64,000 nt of DNA from Vitellaria paradoxa. Its lineage: Eukaryota; Streptophyta; Magnoliopsida; Ericales; Sapotaceae. Where the stretch lies: the NCBI GenBank assembly GCA_019916065.1, contig CM034233.1, positions 1,798,001 through 1,862,000 of the forward strand. Direction: 5' to 3'. Numbering within the stretch: the stretch's first letter is position 1; the number at the start of each line of letters is the position of its first letter. The notes under the pieces were generated by a model, which searched no databases, was not told where the DNA came from, and was given only the letters and a program-made list of their open reading frames with translations. Of this stretch, positions 12,111 through 23,911 are shown in pieces. The translations under genes and the position numbers were made by a program.

Positions 12111-15100
12111 GTACACTCGATCTCGATCTAGTTTTCTATTTCTATTTCGATCTCTGCAATGTTTTTTGCCATTTTTTTTGGTTTATAATCTTTTGTATTT
12201 CTATTTGTTTGTTGTGTAGAATTTGGGTTCTGTTTGGTTGTTGTTTTTGGGTGGTGAAGTTCACAGCTTTTAAAAATGTGTTTGGGTATTTTTAGTGCTC
12301 TTTTTGATTTGTGTTTTTAACTAAGAAATCGGACCATTTTCTGTAAATATTGACTAGGTTTGTTTTGAGATGTAATGAGGGTCCTTACAAGTGTCTCATG
12401 AAAATTGATTTTGAAAATTGTACTATAGTAGACCCTTCTAAATTCGTAAAAAAGAGCACTTGATAAGAGAGGCTCGTTTTTATGCAATTTTGTAGTTATT
12501 AGGGATCTAATGTGTTCTTAATGGCCATGCTCTTCCATTTTAATTGACCCCAGTAGGGAAGAAGGAAGAAGAAAAAAGAAAAAAACTCTAACTAATTGAA
12601 GGTTTTGAAACATTTTTCTTTAATTCTTTTATTAATTAACCTTTCACTCTAATAACTCCTTCCATTGATCCCAACATACCTGATCTCAATCGTCACATTT
12701 AATGTGTCTTCTAGCAGTTGGATTGGAAGTTTGGAACTAGCATAATTTTATGTGATAAACTGATTGTTTAAAGTCAACATTCTTTACAAGAGTCGACCTC
12801 AATAGATATATATTTTTTTAATGGTTACACCAGAGTGAAAAGTAATTTTAGGTTTGGAGACATACGGGGTTTGGAGTTTTTTTTTTTGGGGGGGGGGTTG
12901 GAAAAGGATGGAAAGAGGGAAACTCTAATGGTTATTAAATTCGAGGATTATACAAATTGCGTATAGATTGCGAATTGTAATATTCTTTTATGATGCACAA
13001 TTTGTGCCTAGAAAAGTTAAAGAGTCGTGGTGGACATATGTCACGCGGTACTATAATAACAGAACAAGCACGCAGTAGCATGCTTTCTGATGTTGCTATG
13101 GCATGAACGAAGAGGTGACTTCTTCTATTAGGTGCTATGCAACTCCTATTGAATAAAAAAGAGATAATGAAGCCGGATTTGATCATTAATGGCAGCTGTG
13201 AAATTCAAGAGAATGGCTATGAGTTATTAAATTATGTTGTGTGGTGCAGTGCATTTTAATTGAATTGGGCTGAAGTGGATTATTGGTTTTCAATAGATTT
13301 ATTCTTTTAATATTGAGATTTGATCCTATGGGCTTTTTTGCACCTGAACTACAAAAAGCATCACTCTTACCTGTCCTTATTGGCAATCCCAAATGTGTTC
13401 TTGTTTGTTGTGAACAACTCTTGCTGTTGGTTCCATATCTAGGAATGTAAGGGCCCTTAAACGGGTTATCAAGTCACAAAATTTTCTTTATTTTATATCG
13501 ATATTTTCTTGTATATTTTGTGTGTTGTATACTTGGAATCTTAATTAATGTATTTGTTTATTCTCCTAATAATTTTTTTTATTAGTTGCTTTGAGCCATA
13601 ATTTTTTTTTATAACTTAGGGTGTCCAAAAATATATTTAATATATATATATATATATATATATGGTAAGCACTATTCTTGCAATATTTTTGTGTTTTGTA
13701 TTGATTTCTTCTATGCTAATTATATCTAAAGACATATGGTTTGAATCATTTGATACACCATACATAAAGGGAAGTAGTACAAGGGGTGCATAATATCACT
13801 ACTCCCACAAGTTAGACTTTTTATGCGTCAAATATTAGTAAAAGGTAATATCCTGTTAGGGACTTCAAGCATTTAGGAAAGGTTAAGGGTGCTTTTTCCT
13901 AATGTGAATGTTGTCTGTAATTTGTGAATAGACCCAAGAACAATCTTGGGCTGGTTTATATATTGATATCTTGGTGCTAAATTTTTGAAGTGGAAATGAG
14001 TCTTGTAATTAGGGTTTATGGATAGGAGGTTAGTACTGTCAGGTATGCCTCTTGGTAGCTAATATACAGCAAACTTGAAGGCACCACTTCTCGAGTTATT
14101 TAGGAATCAGTCCTTGCTTAGAGACTTCTTTACAGGAATCCTTTTAATGCATGAATTATTTGTGCACATTGTATAAAGGTATGGGATTCAATCCCAGTTT
14201 TGGTTGAACATCAAATTGGCAAGTGAATCTACTAATTAAGTCTGCCATAGAACTACGCTTATTTTTTTTTTTTTTTGGTGGGATAATTTATGCTTAAAAA
14301 CTTTTTATTGTGCAGGAAATGATTATGTTGTTATTTAATACCTATTTACTTGAGAAATATTAAAGAACATTGAATAATGTGTGGTTAATTGCCTTTAGAC
14401 CTCTGTATTGAAGGTGAAAAGCACTGGTGCCCCTAAAGTTTAAAAACTTACCTTTATATGCTCGATGCTCTAAACTAAAGTGAATTGTGAACAGTGTTAA
14501 ATTTTACGTGAAAAGACAAAAATTTTCATTCAAAGTCAAATTGAATAAGGAGGTGTAAACGCAGGGAGAGTGGAATAAAGGAGGGTGTAAATGTAGTTTT
14601 CAAAGTTATTAAAAACCAAAATCACTATTTTTAACGAATTTTATAGCATTTTCAATTTAGTTTGAAACACAAAAGGTGCAAAGGTAAGGATTTTGAAGTT
14701 CAAGTGGTTTAGTGATTTTCTCATTTAGGACATCGGGAAATAGAAATATCTATTGATGCACCTGTCTTTGGGCTTTGATATTAGATGAATTTGATAGCTA
14801 AGCATATATTTGCACCAGAAAATGTATTTGAATCCATATAAGATGGGCTAGAAGAAGGGCATCACATTTTCTCAAAAAAACATATTAGTTGGAATGGCTT
14901 TCTCAATCTAGTTATATTTAAAATTTTTGAAGGTCACGTAGTTCTATACAGGCATCAGGAATTATGAAACTAAAAATTTGAACTTAAGTCGGATTTTAGA
15001 ATCTGTACCAACCTCACATTTAATTTCAAAAAAATGTGAAAAAACACAAAATAATATAATTTGACCCAAACAACGTCACATGGAAACAATTACTGATCAT

Positions 15101-15930
15101 GTCCAGCAAATGATAAGAATGCCCTTGACTTCTTCTCTAAAAAATAACAAAATATACAAAAAACTGAACTGGATGTAAGGTAGCTTAAGGGAAGCATATT
15201 ATAACACTTGTTTAAATCTGAACTAGAATATGGAAAATTCCAAGTGTGCCCGCCTTGAAAATCGAATGAAGTTGTGATACTTTGCCTCATTTGGGTTTGC
15301 TTTTCCATGGGACTATTTTGTGAACTCATATGAATTGGAAATCAACATTCCACAACGTGTCTTTATTTTATTTTATTTTTGGTGGACATCTAAATTCATG
15401 TGACCATGTTCAAATATGGAGGGCTCCTTGACACAAGCTTTTAAAGCTAAATCTAAAATGAACATGGTTTCTGACATTAAAGTTTCCCCCCTCCCCCCAA
15501 ACTTTAGCTACCTTTGTTTCACTTCTTGACAAAATTTGGTTTCTCTGATCAAAATTGCACTTTTACTTATCAAAAATGAATAAATTTATAAATAATAAAA
15601 TTTCTTTTGGGAAGTTCTAATATATGTGTGTAGTTTTTAAGATAATGAGATAATTTATGAAATAATGAGATAATTATTGGAGTATTTTTGTTTGAGATAA
15701 TGATTTATGGGAATCTTGAAGTATTGCCGTATCACAAATAAACATTAGATGGTGTGAATAAATATCTGTGCTGCATTGAATCCAATATGAAATGCAATTT
15801 ACTGATTTAGCTTTGATTGTCAACCCAATAGCCTGTTTGCATTTTCTTGAATATTTAAGGCATGACTTTTCAAAATGATTTGATGTGCCACTGCTCATTT
15901 TGTCTTATTTTGGTTTGGGATGAGTGTCAG
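12111..15930 (+). other. Leader intron of the DUF1644 gene, 3.8 kb
   Basis: Bounded by the donor at 12111 and acceptor at 15930. T-rich, with a (TA)n run at about 13641-13662 and several T or G homopolymers. No exon, RNA gene or clear transposon is seen inside. Long first introns in leaders often raise expression in plants; for this gene that is inference. Confidence 0.55.
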
Positions 15931-15942
15931 GTTTGACTTGAA

Positions 15943-16947
15943 ATGGCAAAAGTTAGCAAGGTGCAGAGGAAGTCTGATTCTCGACGTCATAAGGTCACCC
16001 CATATCTATTCCCATCTCACTCTAAAAAGGTTTTGAAAAATGTCCACCATAAGAAGAAAGGTTTAAAAGCAGTGGAGAAGAAAGAGTGGGAGCACTCCAC
16101 TTGCTCAGTTTGTATGGAGTACCCTCACAATGCTGTCCTCCTCCTTTGCTCCTCTTACAACAAGGGCTGCCGCCCTTATATGTGTGCTACTAGTAATCGC
16201 TATTCCAACTGTCTCGAGCAGTACAAGAAAGCTTATACTAAAGTTACTTCAACCCAGATTGCAGAACCATGGCAAGGGTCCACGGATGCCTCGGGTTTTA
16301 GTCTAGGGTTAGGTTGCCTCAATAATGAAAAGACTGAAGTATCAGAACTTTTGTGTCCACTTTGCCGGGGTCAGGTGAAAGGTTGGACGGTGGTGGAACC
16401 AGCACGCAAGTATTTCAACACCAAGAGGAGAACCTGTATGCAAGATAACTGCTCATTTGTTGGAACTTACAAAGAACTGAGGAAGCATGTGAAGGCAAAT
16501 CACCCCTGGGCACGTCCACGGGAAGTGGACCCTTCACTTGCAGAGAAATGGAAAAGACTTGAGCACGAGAGAGAACGAGAAGATGTGATCAGCACAATTC
16601 GGTCGTCTATGCCAGGAGCAATTGTAATGGGTGATTATGTAATAGAGAGGAACTATCATGGCTTTTCTGGGGACTATGATTTGGATGACTATCTGGGTGA
16701 TGCTATTTTGAGGTTGGAATCATTTAGAGGCAGGAATGATCGTATCAACTCGCATGAGTTGTTTGACAGTGGTTTTCAGTCATGGGATGAGGAAGAAGAT
16801 TTTGAGATGCTTCACGATGGCAGTGTGGCTGCATCTGGTCGTTTAAATGATAATTATTTATCTCGCTTCACCCGCAATCGCAGCAGATTGTTGTCGGGGA
16901 GGTCGAGGAGGCGGCGTAGGCGCGGGTCAGTTAATGGAGGTAGATAA
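15943..16947 (+). CDS. DUF1644 zinc-binding family protein
   Basis: A single coding exon of 334 residues. The start is the first ATG after the leader acceptor. The DUF1644 core is complete: a Cys-rich first block (C54, C57, C69, C76, C81, C90) with CSVCMEYPHNAVLLLCSS; then CPLCRGQVKGW at 138-148; then a C2H2-like element (C165, C170, H182, H187) followed by NHPWARPREVDP. The N-terminus is basic; an acidic stretch (about 243-292) precedes an Arg-rich tail (311-328) that could direct nuclear or RNA binding. No signal peptide or membrane segment. From family knowledge, rice DUF1644 genes respond to salt and drought, and one member has been linked to P-bodies and stress granules; the biochemical activity is unsettled. 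A RING-like ubiquitin ligase role is possible but not shown by the sequence. Confidence 0.93.
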   Translation: MAKVSKVQRKSDSRRHKVTPYLFPSHSKKVLKNVHHKKKGLKAVEKKEWEHSTCSVCMEYPHNAVLLLCSSYNKGCRPYMCATSNRYSNCLEQYKKAYTKVTSTQIAEPWQGSTDASGFSLGLGCLNNEKTEVSELLCPLCRGQVKGWTVVEPARKYFNTKRRTCMQDNCSFVGTYKELRKHVKANHPWARPREVDPSLAEKWKRLEHEREREDVISTIRSSMPGAIVMGDYVIERNYHGFSGDYDLDDYLGDAILRLESFRGRNDRINSHELFDSGFQSWDEEEDFEMLHDGSVAASGRLNDNYLSRFTRNRSRLLSGRSRRRRRRGSVNGGR

Positions 16948-17450
16948 TTTGGCATTGACGACGGGCTAAGGTATGTCAGGGCAACTGTAGCAGTAGCCTC
17001 ACAAATAAAAAACTGTTTCGGTTGCAGGCAAATGTCCTTACCAGAATTTCTCAGCAAAAATAGGTCATGTGGTCACAAATCTAAAGCATTGTGAATTATC
17101 TGAATTTAGAGACAGTTATCTGGTTGTTTCATAGAGTAGGCTTCTCATTTTTAACTTACATGCATAGTTCGTCATTCAAACATGACAGAACGATGGAAGA
17201 TGTCTTTGCTTTGCTTTTCTGGTATATGCTATGTATCATCATATGATTCTCCTGATTATTTCTTCATGTACAGAAATGATATTGGGAAGGAATTTAATTT
17301 CTTTGATGGTTAGGTTATGCCATCTGAAGAAGTGCTGGAGCAGTGTTTAGGTTCTGCAGGATGGAAAGGCGTGCTTGTTCTGTTTTTGACTGTCATTTTG
17401 GATCATTGGTTATTTTTGCTTTATGTCTTTTTTTTTTTTTAAATTAAGAA
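16948..17450 (+). other. Probable 3' untranslated region of the DUF1644 gene
   Basis: The sequence after the stop is less AT-rich than the intergenic DNA beyond about 17450, as expected for a trailer. A donor-like AAG|GTATGTC at about 16970 could mark a trailer intron. The poly(A) site cannot be fixed. Confidence 0.45.
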
Positions 17451-18825
17451 ATGCCATTATTAGGATATATTTTGCATCCTCTTTTTCACTTTGAATCTGT
17501 GATCACAAGTATTTGGATTAATTGGTAGTCAAATGAGTTTGTAACCTACTTAACATCATCAGGTGTCCAAATCAGGAAAAAATTATTATGTGTCATATTT
17601 GAATGGTGCACTGCACTACGTGGCGGTGCAGGTGCAGTGCTTTTTTCTAATTCCCAAGCAAGATTTGTTTGGAATCAGTTGTTGTTGAGTCCAGCTCCCT
17701 AGAAATAGACAAAAGCAGAAGGAAAGATAAAAACAATTAGCCATGTGATTTATCTAGCATGGCCGGATTAATTAATCTGGATAAATTGTCATAACTTTAA
17801 CTTGTTTGGATGATGAAAATAAAGCCCCCCCCCCCAAAAAAAAATTTATTTATTTTTTTGTTTCAAAAATTAGATTTCTAGTGTTAAATGAAGGGACATG
17901 CATTATCATTATGGGATACGGATAGATTTTGAATACATATATATGTATATATATATATTTGGTGATAAGTATTAAGATTTTACTAATAAAAAAAAAATCA
18001 AAAAGATTCACAAGGACCCAAAATGTTGGATTACAACTCAAAACTATTTACAAACTGCAAAAACGAAGACAAACCCCCATTTTTTGCCCCCTCTACCTAG
18101 CTATATAGTAAAGACAAGAAATTATTTATCAGCCTATAATAGAAAGGTAATTCTGTATCTATCAAGCTCTTCTTTTTTATTTCTTCCAATAAAAACAAAA
18201 AGCTCTAAGGTTTCAAATTCCCTTCCTATGCTCTGGGATCTTAACTCCTCACCGTGATTTCAGAAAAGGGTTTGATCCTTGGCGGAGCAGCCCAAGTTAG
18301 TCTAATTGTTAACAAGGTATTTTTTTACAATTACCATAATCTCTCTTCTTAAGTCAAAAATTTTTCGTGAAGTGTACATCGAACAAAATATTCCATTTTA
18401 GGACGGAGCTTTGCTCTAAATTTTACCCCATGAGAATTTCGTCCCATTTTGTACACACCAAGCATTGTAAAGAGGCCAAACTTGAAATATACTCAGAACT
18501 CGTCAAAATCTAAATGAGTTTGTCTTCCTAACCAAATGCCTTGAAAGAATGCAGAAGTTATAAAGAGATTTGACTCGAAATACTCTGAACTCAGCAAAGT
18601 CTAAATGAATTTGTTCTCAGTCAGATGCTTTAAGAAAATACAGAATTTAAATCAGTAGTACGGAACTCTCTAATTCCTAATCGATTTATGTGATTTGACT
18701 ATTTTGGGTGAGTGATTACTAGAGGTTCATGAATCTGATGTCTTAAAAGAGGAAATTATTAAGTGTAGTTCAATTCTAAATAAAAATGTACATTTGACTT
18801 ATATTATTTTGTGATGAGTTATATA

Positions 18826-18860
<35 letters not shown>

Positions 18861-19139
18861 GCAAAGTCATGTCAATATCATCACAGGGAAGTCATACAGG
18901 AATAAGCGTAAATAAGTAATCCTACGTACTCTCAAATTTTGTTAAGGGTAAATATAATTTTTACTCTAATTGTATGCATTAAATTCTATTTTAAAATTTA
19001 TTTTTACCCTAACTTATACAAAAATTTTGTAATTAAAAAAAAACAAACAGAGATCAAATTTCTAATTTCGTCACTTACCGACTCCGATTATAAAAAAATT
19101 CTGACTTCACTGTTGAACACCGTATAGGTTAATTGCAGT
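17451..19139. other. Intergenic, AT-rich; (CA)n(TA)n microsatellite near 18828-18860
   Basis: No gene or RNA is recognised. A compound (CA)n then (TA)n microsatellite lies at about 18828-18860, and short C and A homopolymers at 17826-17845. Confidence 0.55.
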
Positions 19140-19310
19140 CATTCAAACATGGCTCTATAAAATAAAATAAAATTTTATAAATTTTTATAAATGTAAATTA
19201 CGAGATAATAAATTTTAAATTTTTTATTCACTGTACGAATTATGAGATATATACTTTTATAATTTTATTTTATTTTATACACTTTTATACAATTCCAAAC
19301 ACACTTAGTG
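19140..19310. mobile_element. Small palindromic MITE, GTTTGGAGTT family (copy 2)
   Basis: The right end is ATTCCAAACACACTTAG. The core contains ATTACGAGATAAT and, inverted, GAATTATGAGAT around TTATTCACTGTAC. It closely matches the copy at 49462, including TTATTCACTGTAC, and the copy at 21697 in inverted form. Confidence 0.55.
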
Positions 19311-19452
19311 TAAATTTTATATGACGTGGAGAAGCCTACACACTCGACTAATCCTAGCACCTGGCATGGCAGTCATAGAAGTGATTGTAAGAAGGAAGAG
19401 CACTCATGCCTTGAAAGTTTCGACGCATCTACCCTCTTTTTTTTTTTTTTTT

Positions 19453-20152
19453 TTAAGGCCTGATTAAGTGGTGCTAAAATTTGAGAAGGATAAATTTTAA
19501 AATAGGTATAAAATAAGAGGGTATATTATTTTTAGAGAGTTAGTCCATATTGATGTGATGTTTATAAAATGGGATAATTTTTGACTTGGTTTATATATTT
19601 TATAAATAAGAGGGGGTCAATGATGAAAAAATCAGTCAAATGACTATTTTGCCCTTGTGGTGTCCTAAACTTGGTTACCCATTAAATTAAATATTAAATT
19701 ACAAAACCTACTTTATTTAATTATTTTTGGACAATTTGAAGTTATATTATTTATTTCATTGAAAATTTAATTTTTTATAAATTTATTTAATTTTTTTTAA
19801 ATATGTATTTTGAATGGTTGGTTATTATCTAATTTTTTTAATTATATTTATTTTGACTTGTTGTCCTATCTATTATTTTTTTATTAGCATTATATTTATT
19901 TTAATTAAGTTAACAATACTATTAACGAAGGCTAAAAAGGTCAAAAACCCCCACTTAAAGGGGAATAATTTTTTGCTAGCCCCTAGGGTACCCAAAAATT
20001 ATCCCCTGCAGGGGAGAAAATGGAAAGGGGGTAAAACTAAGAGGGTGGAAAGAAAAGTGTTGCCAAACCATAACAAATGAGTGAGACCCACCATTATGAG
20101 AAGGTAAAAACTTTGGATGGGGTTTTACTCTCGTTCAATCGGGGCCTTAAGA
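19453..20152. mobile_element. MITE-like element with TTAAGGCC termini
   Basis: The left end reads TTTAAGGCCTGATTAAG. The reverse complement of the right end reads CTTAAGGCCCCGATTGAAC. The 0.7-kb interior has no recognisable protein; its 88-codon frame at 19814..20080 is a by-product of low-complexity sequence. Confidence 0.45.
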
Positions 20153-20212
20153 GATAAAGGAGCCAATTAAGAGAAACTGAAACTAATGAATCAAGATAGG
20201 TGAACCCTATGC

Positions 20213-20644
20213 ATTAAGCCTGTTTGGTATATAAAAATTTGGTAAAAATTTCTAAACATTCTTACCTTTTCGAAGTGTAAAAAAATTTAATACGAGTTAA
20301 ATAAAAGTCGATATCTAGAATTCGATTAATCAAATAGTAAAAATTTTTTTGCCATTCTCACCATGGACTCTCAAACTATCGAATGACACCCACTTTGACT
20401 ATTTTTTCTAAGGTCTTAGAAATCGTTCCGACGGATTGTAGAAACCGTTTCAACGGATTATAGTGTAAAGGAATCATGACTGATACAAAATTTTAAATCA
20501 TTTCAAACGAAAATCCAATCTGTCGGAATGGGAATCTTACTGTTCATTTCCAAAAAAATACGGTTTGAGATGTGTACACCAAATAAAAAAAGTTTTTCAG
20601 ATTACATTTTATCTTATTTTTTATCACTCCAAACACACTTATTA
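20213..20644. mobile_element. MITE-like element with TGTTTGG termini
   Basis: The left end reads TTAAGCCTGTTTGGTAT. The reverse complement of the right end reads AATAAGTGTGTTTGGAGTG. About 430 bp, non-coding. Confidence 0.45.
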
Positions 20645-21238
20645 ATGATTATATATTGGTTGTAAAGGCGTAACAACTCCACCGATCCAGGAAAATTTAA
20701 CTTGCAGCATGAATTCCAAGTTCCTAGGTAGAATTAGCTGAACCAGGTTCCAAGCACATCCGCCGTTTCGTTCCTTTAGTTACTAACTGGCAAGTTTTTG
20801 CCGCGACAAATGAAGGCTAGGTTTGCGATATGAATTTATGAAAAAAATAAAATGAAATAAAATAGAATAAAATAAGCAGTTTACGTTATCTTGAATTATA
20901 GATATATATATACTTTTTTTGCCATAATTTGTGGATTATTTAAGAAATTAACTCGTATTAATAAGAACATACAAAAAATGAGAATTATTTTAAATATTTG
21001 GTAACGGAATTCATGAAACGTATTTTTTATTTATTAATTTATTTTAGTTACTCTTGTGTCGGAATCTTCCCTGGTAAATAAGGAAAGTTAAAGAAAAAGC
21101 AAAAAAAAAAAAAAAAATTATATTCACATTAAGAGTAAGGGATATTAACCAAAAAAAAAAAAACAATTAAATTTATTTTAGATATTTGTTTATGTAAAGG
21201 TAATAGAAAGGAAATTAATTTTTTTATAAATTACTTAG

Positions 21239-21575
21239 GTGCTATTTGGTTTGTATTTCTATATTTTATTTTTTGTCTTTATTTTATATTTTCTGTTTTA
21301 TGTGTTTTATGTTTTGAAAATTATAAAATAAGAAAAATAGAAAACGCATTTTATTTGACATTTTGTACTTTTTGTATTTTGAGATTTTATTTATTTTAGA
21401 TTGAAAATGCTCAAAACGACTTTTTGTCATTTTACATTTCATAGGTAAATTTATTTTTTATTTTCTAAAATAGATTTTGAGAACACAAAAGATCAATACG
21501 TTATGAACTGTTTTTTTTATTTTCAAAATTATAAAAAAAATAAGCTCAAAATAAATATACCAAATGGCATCTTAA
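21239..21575 (+). mobile_element. MITE with TATTTGGTTTG termini (family 1, copy A)
   Basis: It opens GGTGCTATTTGGTTTGTAT; the reverse complement of its end is GATGCCATTTGGTATATTT. The interior contains GTTTTATGTTTTGAAAATT, then TATTTTGAGATTTT and GCTCAAAACGACTTTTTGTC. The same ordered words recur at 61345, and inverted at 22397 and 61742. Non-coding. Confidence 0.65.
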
Positions 21576-21696
21576 GATTTTAATAATGATTTAACTATAA
21601 GTAATTTTTATGTAATTAATGCAAGAAGTCTAACACAATTTTATGCATTTAAATAAGTGAATGGATGTACTTCTTTTTTCTTTGGAAGACATATGA

Positions 21697-21862
21697 GTGT
21701 GTTTGGAGTTGCATAAAAGTGTATAAAATAAAATAAAATTATAAAAATAAATATCTCGTAATTCGTGCAATGAGTGAAAATTTTAAATTTTATTATCTCC
21801 TAATTCGTGTTTATAGAGATTTGTAAGATTTTATTTTATTTTGTTTAGTTCCAAATGGAGCC
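21697..21862. mobile_element. Small palindromic MITE, GTTTGGAGTT family (copy 3)
   Basis: It begins GTGTGTTTGGAGTTGCATA and ends TTTAGTTCCAAATGGAGCC. Internally ATCTCGTAATTCGTG and its inverted partner TCTCCTAATTCGTG flank an AT-rich centre. The same words recur in the copies at 19140 and 63645. Confidence 0.6.
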
Positions 21863-22396
21863 TATACTCACATAATTATATTTGAATCATTTCTTTCGGG
21901 GGTAATGATCTATTTCAAGGTTGATTGCTTATATTTTTAACAAATATTTTGGTAATTATTTTTAATTTTTGCATGCATGTAAAATTTAATATTTTATTCC
22001 ACCTATTTTCATTATATATATATATATATATTTTGTACATATATTTAATAAAATATCCATCTAGTTATAACTTTGGGTCCAAAATAATTTTATTACTGTA
22101 ATAGAGTTGTGATTACAAAATTAATTTTTGATTTAAATATCCTTAATAAAAATTGTATAGGTACAATGCTGTTCATTAATATATCTAGAGAAATTTATTA
22201 ATTTTTAGCAGATCAATTTTCAAGTTTTAAACATTGAAAAAAAGGACGACTAAATCTATGTACATGGTAATCTTGAATATTTTATTTTATTTTAAATATT
22301 TATTGTGATATTTTATGTTTTTAATTATATTGATAATTATTACTATATGAAAATAAATTTTTATCTTTTTGACACATATTCTAAAAAATTTAAAAC

Positions 22397-22735
22397 TTAT
22401 GGCTCATTTGATTTGTTTTTTTATTTTTTATTTTTCATTTTTATTTTTTATTTTCTGTTTTGAACTTATTTTTCATTTTACACTTTTGAAAACAAGAAAA
22501 AAGCTCAAAATGTATTTGACCACTTTTGTTTTTAAAATTTGTTTTAGAAAATAAAAAATGAGCTTGCACATAAAATAAAAAATGACAAAAAGTCATTTTT
22601 GAGCGTTTTTAATTCAAAATAAAAAAAATTTGAAAATAATGAAAATATAGCAATTTTTTATTTTTTGATTTTGAGATTATTAAGACATAAAATAAAAATA
22701 GAAAATAAAAATAAAAAAATAAACCAAATGTCACC
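22397..22735 (-). mobile_element. MITE with TATTTGGTTTG termini (family 1, copy B, inverted)
   Basis: The left end is TTATGGCTCATTTGATTTG. The right end is AAATAAACCAAATGTCACC. Its core, read on the minus strand, repeats the ordered words of copy A at 21239. Non-coding. Confidence 0.6.
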
Positions 22736-23803
22736 TTAATATACATTACAAATCGAAGGTTATTCTTATATATAATTGGTCTAAGTTGAGACCACAAAAT
22801 TTTTATAATTAAATGAGAGTTCTAATGTAATTCATTTTTCACAGCATTCTGATTAATATTTTAATAAATAATTTTGATAGTATATTATTGTTCATTATTT
22901 ATTATAAAAGTAAATATTAAATATAGTCATGAGTATTGACACCGTGACTAAGATTGCGCCACGTACATTAGTTGTGGCTCGATCTCGCTAGAGTGTTAAC
23001 ACCTGTTATCGTCCAAAGGATCACCTGGGTAAATTAATTGGAATAATTTTTCCAATTAAATTTGTTAGTCTTTTCTTTAAAATATAAATACATAATAATT
23101 AAAAAATATAATTTTTATAGAAAACTTTTAACATTGAGAAGAGAAAGGAAAAGAGTTTAATTTAGATAAATTATTAGTATATGATAATTTATTATTTTAT
23201 GATTTAACAAAATGAATAATAATTATGAACAAGTGTTGTATTTTAAAGTCAACTTGTGTCAATAATTTTTATGTTACAATGTATCAAAATTAAATTTAGA
23301 GAAAAATGTTTATATTTATCGAAATTTTTTTAGCAAAAATTATATCGAATGATGTGATAATAATATTCTTGTAACAAAAATATTTATATAATAAATTATT
23401 TTATTTAAGAAAAATACCACGCAACTCAAAAATATGACAAAAATTATATGAATGCGTTTGAGTCCTTGGTTTCAAAATAAAAAAATTTATTTATAAAATT
23501 TTCACCATCGTATATTTCTGGTGAATTTTTTTTGTATATATATTAATTTTTTGATAAAATGTTAAATGTCTTTTATTTAAAGTGGTTGATTTGCAATAAA
23601 GTCATACTACTTGGTCAAAAAATTCCGAAAATTTTTCCCAAATGCCTTGGATTGTTTAAAAGAAATTGTGTTAGCGTAAGACAAAAATCAAACCCAAACC
23701 AAAACAAAGACCAGAATAAAAAACCAGAACCCTGGGTAATAACACGATCGAACAGGGCAAAAATAGAGCATTCAACACAAGGAGAGACAACTTGCATATA
23801 TCT

Positions 23804-23805
<2 letters not shown>
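22736..23805. other. Region upstream of nitrate reductase; promoter not resolved
   Basis: Very AT-rich, with one compositionally distinct island at about 22925-23040 that I cannot assign. The promoter of the nitrate reductase gene must lie in its right part. No single TATA word is convincing, and I saw no clear clustered nitrate-response element. Confidence 0.4.

Positions 23806-23838
<33 letters not shown>
23806..23838 (+). repeat. (GA)n tract in the nitrate reductase 5' leader
   Basis: About 16 GA units lie 74 bases upstream of the nitrate reductase ATG. GA/CT tracts are frequent in plant leaders and can bind GAGA-type factors; any role here is inference. The open frame continues upstream through the tract but contains no earlier in-frame ATG. 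Confidence 0.85.
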
Positions 23839-23841
<3 letters not shown>

Positions 23842-23911
23842 AGTATTCACACTTTCTGATTTTGACTTTTTATTTTTTTTTACTCTTTCAAAGATTGTGC
23901 AGTCTTCATCA

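Noticed and set aside
11654..12295. 213-codon open frame on the plus strand upstream of the DUF1644 gene
   Set aside because: It runs through the promoter, leader exon and start of the leader intron, shows no protein family pattern, and its C-terminal part is the T-rich intron.
14165..14240. tRNA-like words (GGATTCAATCCCAGTTTTGG)
   Set aside because: A B-box-like word alone; no cloverleaf could be drawn by eye.
23792..23911. Upstream extension of nitrate reductase into the GA tract
   Set aside because: The frame is open but contains no ATG before 23912 (it would begin at TTG), and the family N-terminus starts at MATTVENRQ.
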